24,571 nucleotides of DNA from CAZGSG01 sp964528095 (GTDB lineage: Bacteria > Bacteroidota > Bacteroidia > Chitinophagales > Chitinophagaceae): contig CAZGSG010000060.1 in NCBI GenBank assembly GCA_964528095.1, forward strand, positions 1 through 24,571, written 5' to 3'. The position numbers and the translations under genes were made by a program. Under the pieces are notes generated by a model. The model was not told where the DNA came from, searched no databases, and was given only the letters and a program-made list of their open reading frames with translations. Positions within the stretch are counted from its first letter, which is position 1. Every line of letters begins with the position of its first letter. Shown here piece after piece: positions 23,324 to 24,571 of this stretch.

Positions 23324-24571
23324 TTAGTTTATTCCGGCAGGAAGTATTGCAGACTTATCTGCTGATGTTTCATTGTAGTAAGAAATTTTGCCTTCCCCCT
23401 CTCTTTCGGTACGGCCGTTGCGTTGCAGGATGACTGCATTCTTATCTCCGTTTTTACCGATGCTGAAAGTGTAAGTGTATCTTTCCAATTTTCTCGTACT
23501 GGTTTTTATTTTTTTGCCCCATGTTTCGTTAATGGCCCGGTTCGTCACATCGCTGTTTTTGTTGGATGTTTTTCCAACCTTGGTCCATTCTTCGTTTTGC
23601 CCCTGGGCAGGATTGATAGTGAGTTGATCGCCGCTGACCACATATGTACCGGTTTCGTGTTCCAGTGTTTTAGTATCATTGTAATGAGAAGCCCGGACTT
23701 TTACAAAGCGGTAAGTACCTTCTGTATCGAATTTATATTGCGCTGTGGAAAAACCCCCGGTGTTATAACCATTCATCGTACCGGCGCCAACAAATTTTTC
23801 TGGGGACGACCCCTCCCAAATTTTTCCCGCAAGTGGTGAATTGACTGTATTGCCTGCTGTTGTACTGTTTTTTGTGGAGGATGAGGAAGACGTAAATGAT
23901 TTATTTTCAAAACCCGTTTTAAAACCCGGCGGGTTATCTATTAATGAGCCGAGCTTCTCTCGAAGCGTATAATGAAATTCATAAGGGTCATTGGGCGCAT
24001 TAAATGTTCCACCCTCTCTTTGGGTGGGTGTGCCAGGTTTAAGGATAAGCGTGTAATTCTCGCTTCCCGAATAATATTTTATCTCAAAAGAATAAGTTAT
24101 TTTTTCCACTTTATATTCGGAAGCTTTTATCAACTTGCCCCATTCAGTGGTGCTACCGCCTGCCGCTTTCCCCCACCATTCGCCCTTGCCTTGTTTGGGG
24201 CTGATGGCAAGCTGGCTGCCATTAACCGAGTAAGTTCCCGTCTCAAAAACGAATAAAATTTCTTTCATGGTTGTTAGCCATTGTTTGTTGCGGAACTGGT
24301 AAGTGCCATCGGGATAAAAAGTATATTCTTTTCTCATGTACCCGGCAGTATATTGTGGAAAACCATTGAAGTAGATGCCTGTTGTTTCGAGGGCATAGTC
24401 GCACCATAAACCTACAAGCGAACTTTTACCGGTTTCGCCTGTGATTGCAGGCACTGTATTGTTCGTTGCCGCCTGAGATGGTTTTGCCAATTCCAATGAA
24501 TTTACAAATGCCAATAACTCATTTTGATATTGTCTTGTATTGGTCATTAAAACTACACTTACTGTTTGCCC
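23324..24571 (-). CDS. Protein with two lipocalin-like repeats (5' end outside window)
   Basis: The frame is open through the window edge (eight more codons, GQTVSVVL, precede the ATG at 24545-24547), and that ATG has no signal peptide, so the gene most likely starts further right. At least 407 residues are present. Two related domains, residues about 43-185 and 240-390 counted from that Met, match each other: KEYTFYPDGTYQF with AQYKFDTEGTYRF, ETGTYSVNGSQLAISP with ETGTYVVSGDQLTINP, EWGKLIKAS with TWGKKIKTS, and a final QREG with EREG. The pattern is that of lipocalin-like beta-barrel domains of Bacteroidota. A Ser/Thr-rich linker joins them. Likely exported and ligand- or surface-binding; the reaction, if any, is unknown. 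The broken gene follows 8 bases later. Confidence 0.7.
   Translation of the reverse strand, partial: GQTVSVVLMTNTRQYQNELLAFVNSLELAKPSQAATNNTVPAITGETGKSSLVGLWCDYALETTGIYFNGFPQYTAGYMRKEYTFYPDGTYQFRNKQWLTTMKEILFVFETGTYSVNGSQLAISPKQGKGEWWGKAAGGSTTEWGKLIKASEYKVEKITYSFEIKYYSGSENYTLILKPGTPTQREGGTFNAPNDPYEFHYTLREKLGSLIDNPPGFKTGFENKSFTSSSSSTKNSTTAGNTVNSPLAGKIWEGSSPEKFVGAGTMNGYNTGGFSTAQYKFDTEGTYRFVKVRASHYNDTKTLEHETGTYVVSGDQLTINPAQGQNEEWTKVGKTSNKNSDVTNRAINETWGKKIKTSTRKLERYTYTFSIGKNGDKNAVILQRNGRTEREGEGKISYYNETSADKSAILPAGIN

Overview
The window looks like chromosomal DNA of a Bacteroidota bacterium, most likely a Chitinophagaceae-type soil or freshwater species. The evidence is a FecR-SusC-SusD set, many secreted proteins whose signal peptides end in A-Q or S-Q, start codons mostly without strong Shine-Dalgarno sequences, TTG-N20-TAnnTTT promoter cores, and a histidine kinase carrying N-terminal repeats. 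The lineage is inferred from protein style, not from a marker gene. I see no tRNA, rRNA, CRISPR array, phage or insertion sequence.

Left half (1-12793, all + strand): the C-terminal part of a FecR-type anti-sigma factor is followed by a SusC TonB-dependent receptor, a SusD lipoprotein and an exported DUF218/YdcF-like protein, closely spaced like an operon. Then come a secreted protein with two LamG-like lectin domains, a fibre-like protein with a C-terminal coiled coil, and a 907-residue secreted protein joining a glycerophosphodiester phosphodiesterase domain to an NAGPA-type phosphodiester glycosidase domain. There is no glycoside hydrolase, so the locus reads as a nutrient-capture system for phosphodiester-containing polymers or head groups rather than an ordinary polysaccharide locus.

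Right half (12965-24571): a mainly minus-strand cluster of poorly characterised exported proteins surrounds one plus-strand two-component system (histidine kinase 19567-21507 and NarL/LuxR-type regulator 21507-22121). Three minus-strand transcription units start behind near-identical promoters (P1 16561-16609, P2 17714-17762, P3 19422-19470). Each has a dyad AATCA-N10-TGATT (one mismatch in P2) overlapping a TTG-N20-TAnnTTTA core; a fourth dyad copy lies upstream of the kinase. P3 drives an Hcp-like exported protein and an M48 lipoprotein protease. P2 drives a lysine-rich exported peptide and two divergent SET-domain proteins. P1 drives a TPR protein and a 403-residue secreted protein. I infer that the neighbouring kinase/regulator pair controls all three.

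The cluster is also full of decay: a promoterless 3' remnant homologous to the 403-residue protein sits on P1, two truncated signal-peptide ORFs sit above P2, and a frameshifted secreted-protein gene lies at 22967-23315. This suggests repeated duplication and loss. The window ends inside a protein made of two lipocalin-like repeats.
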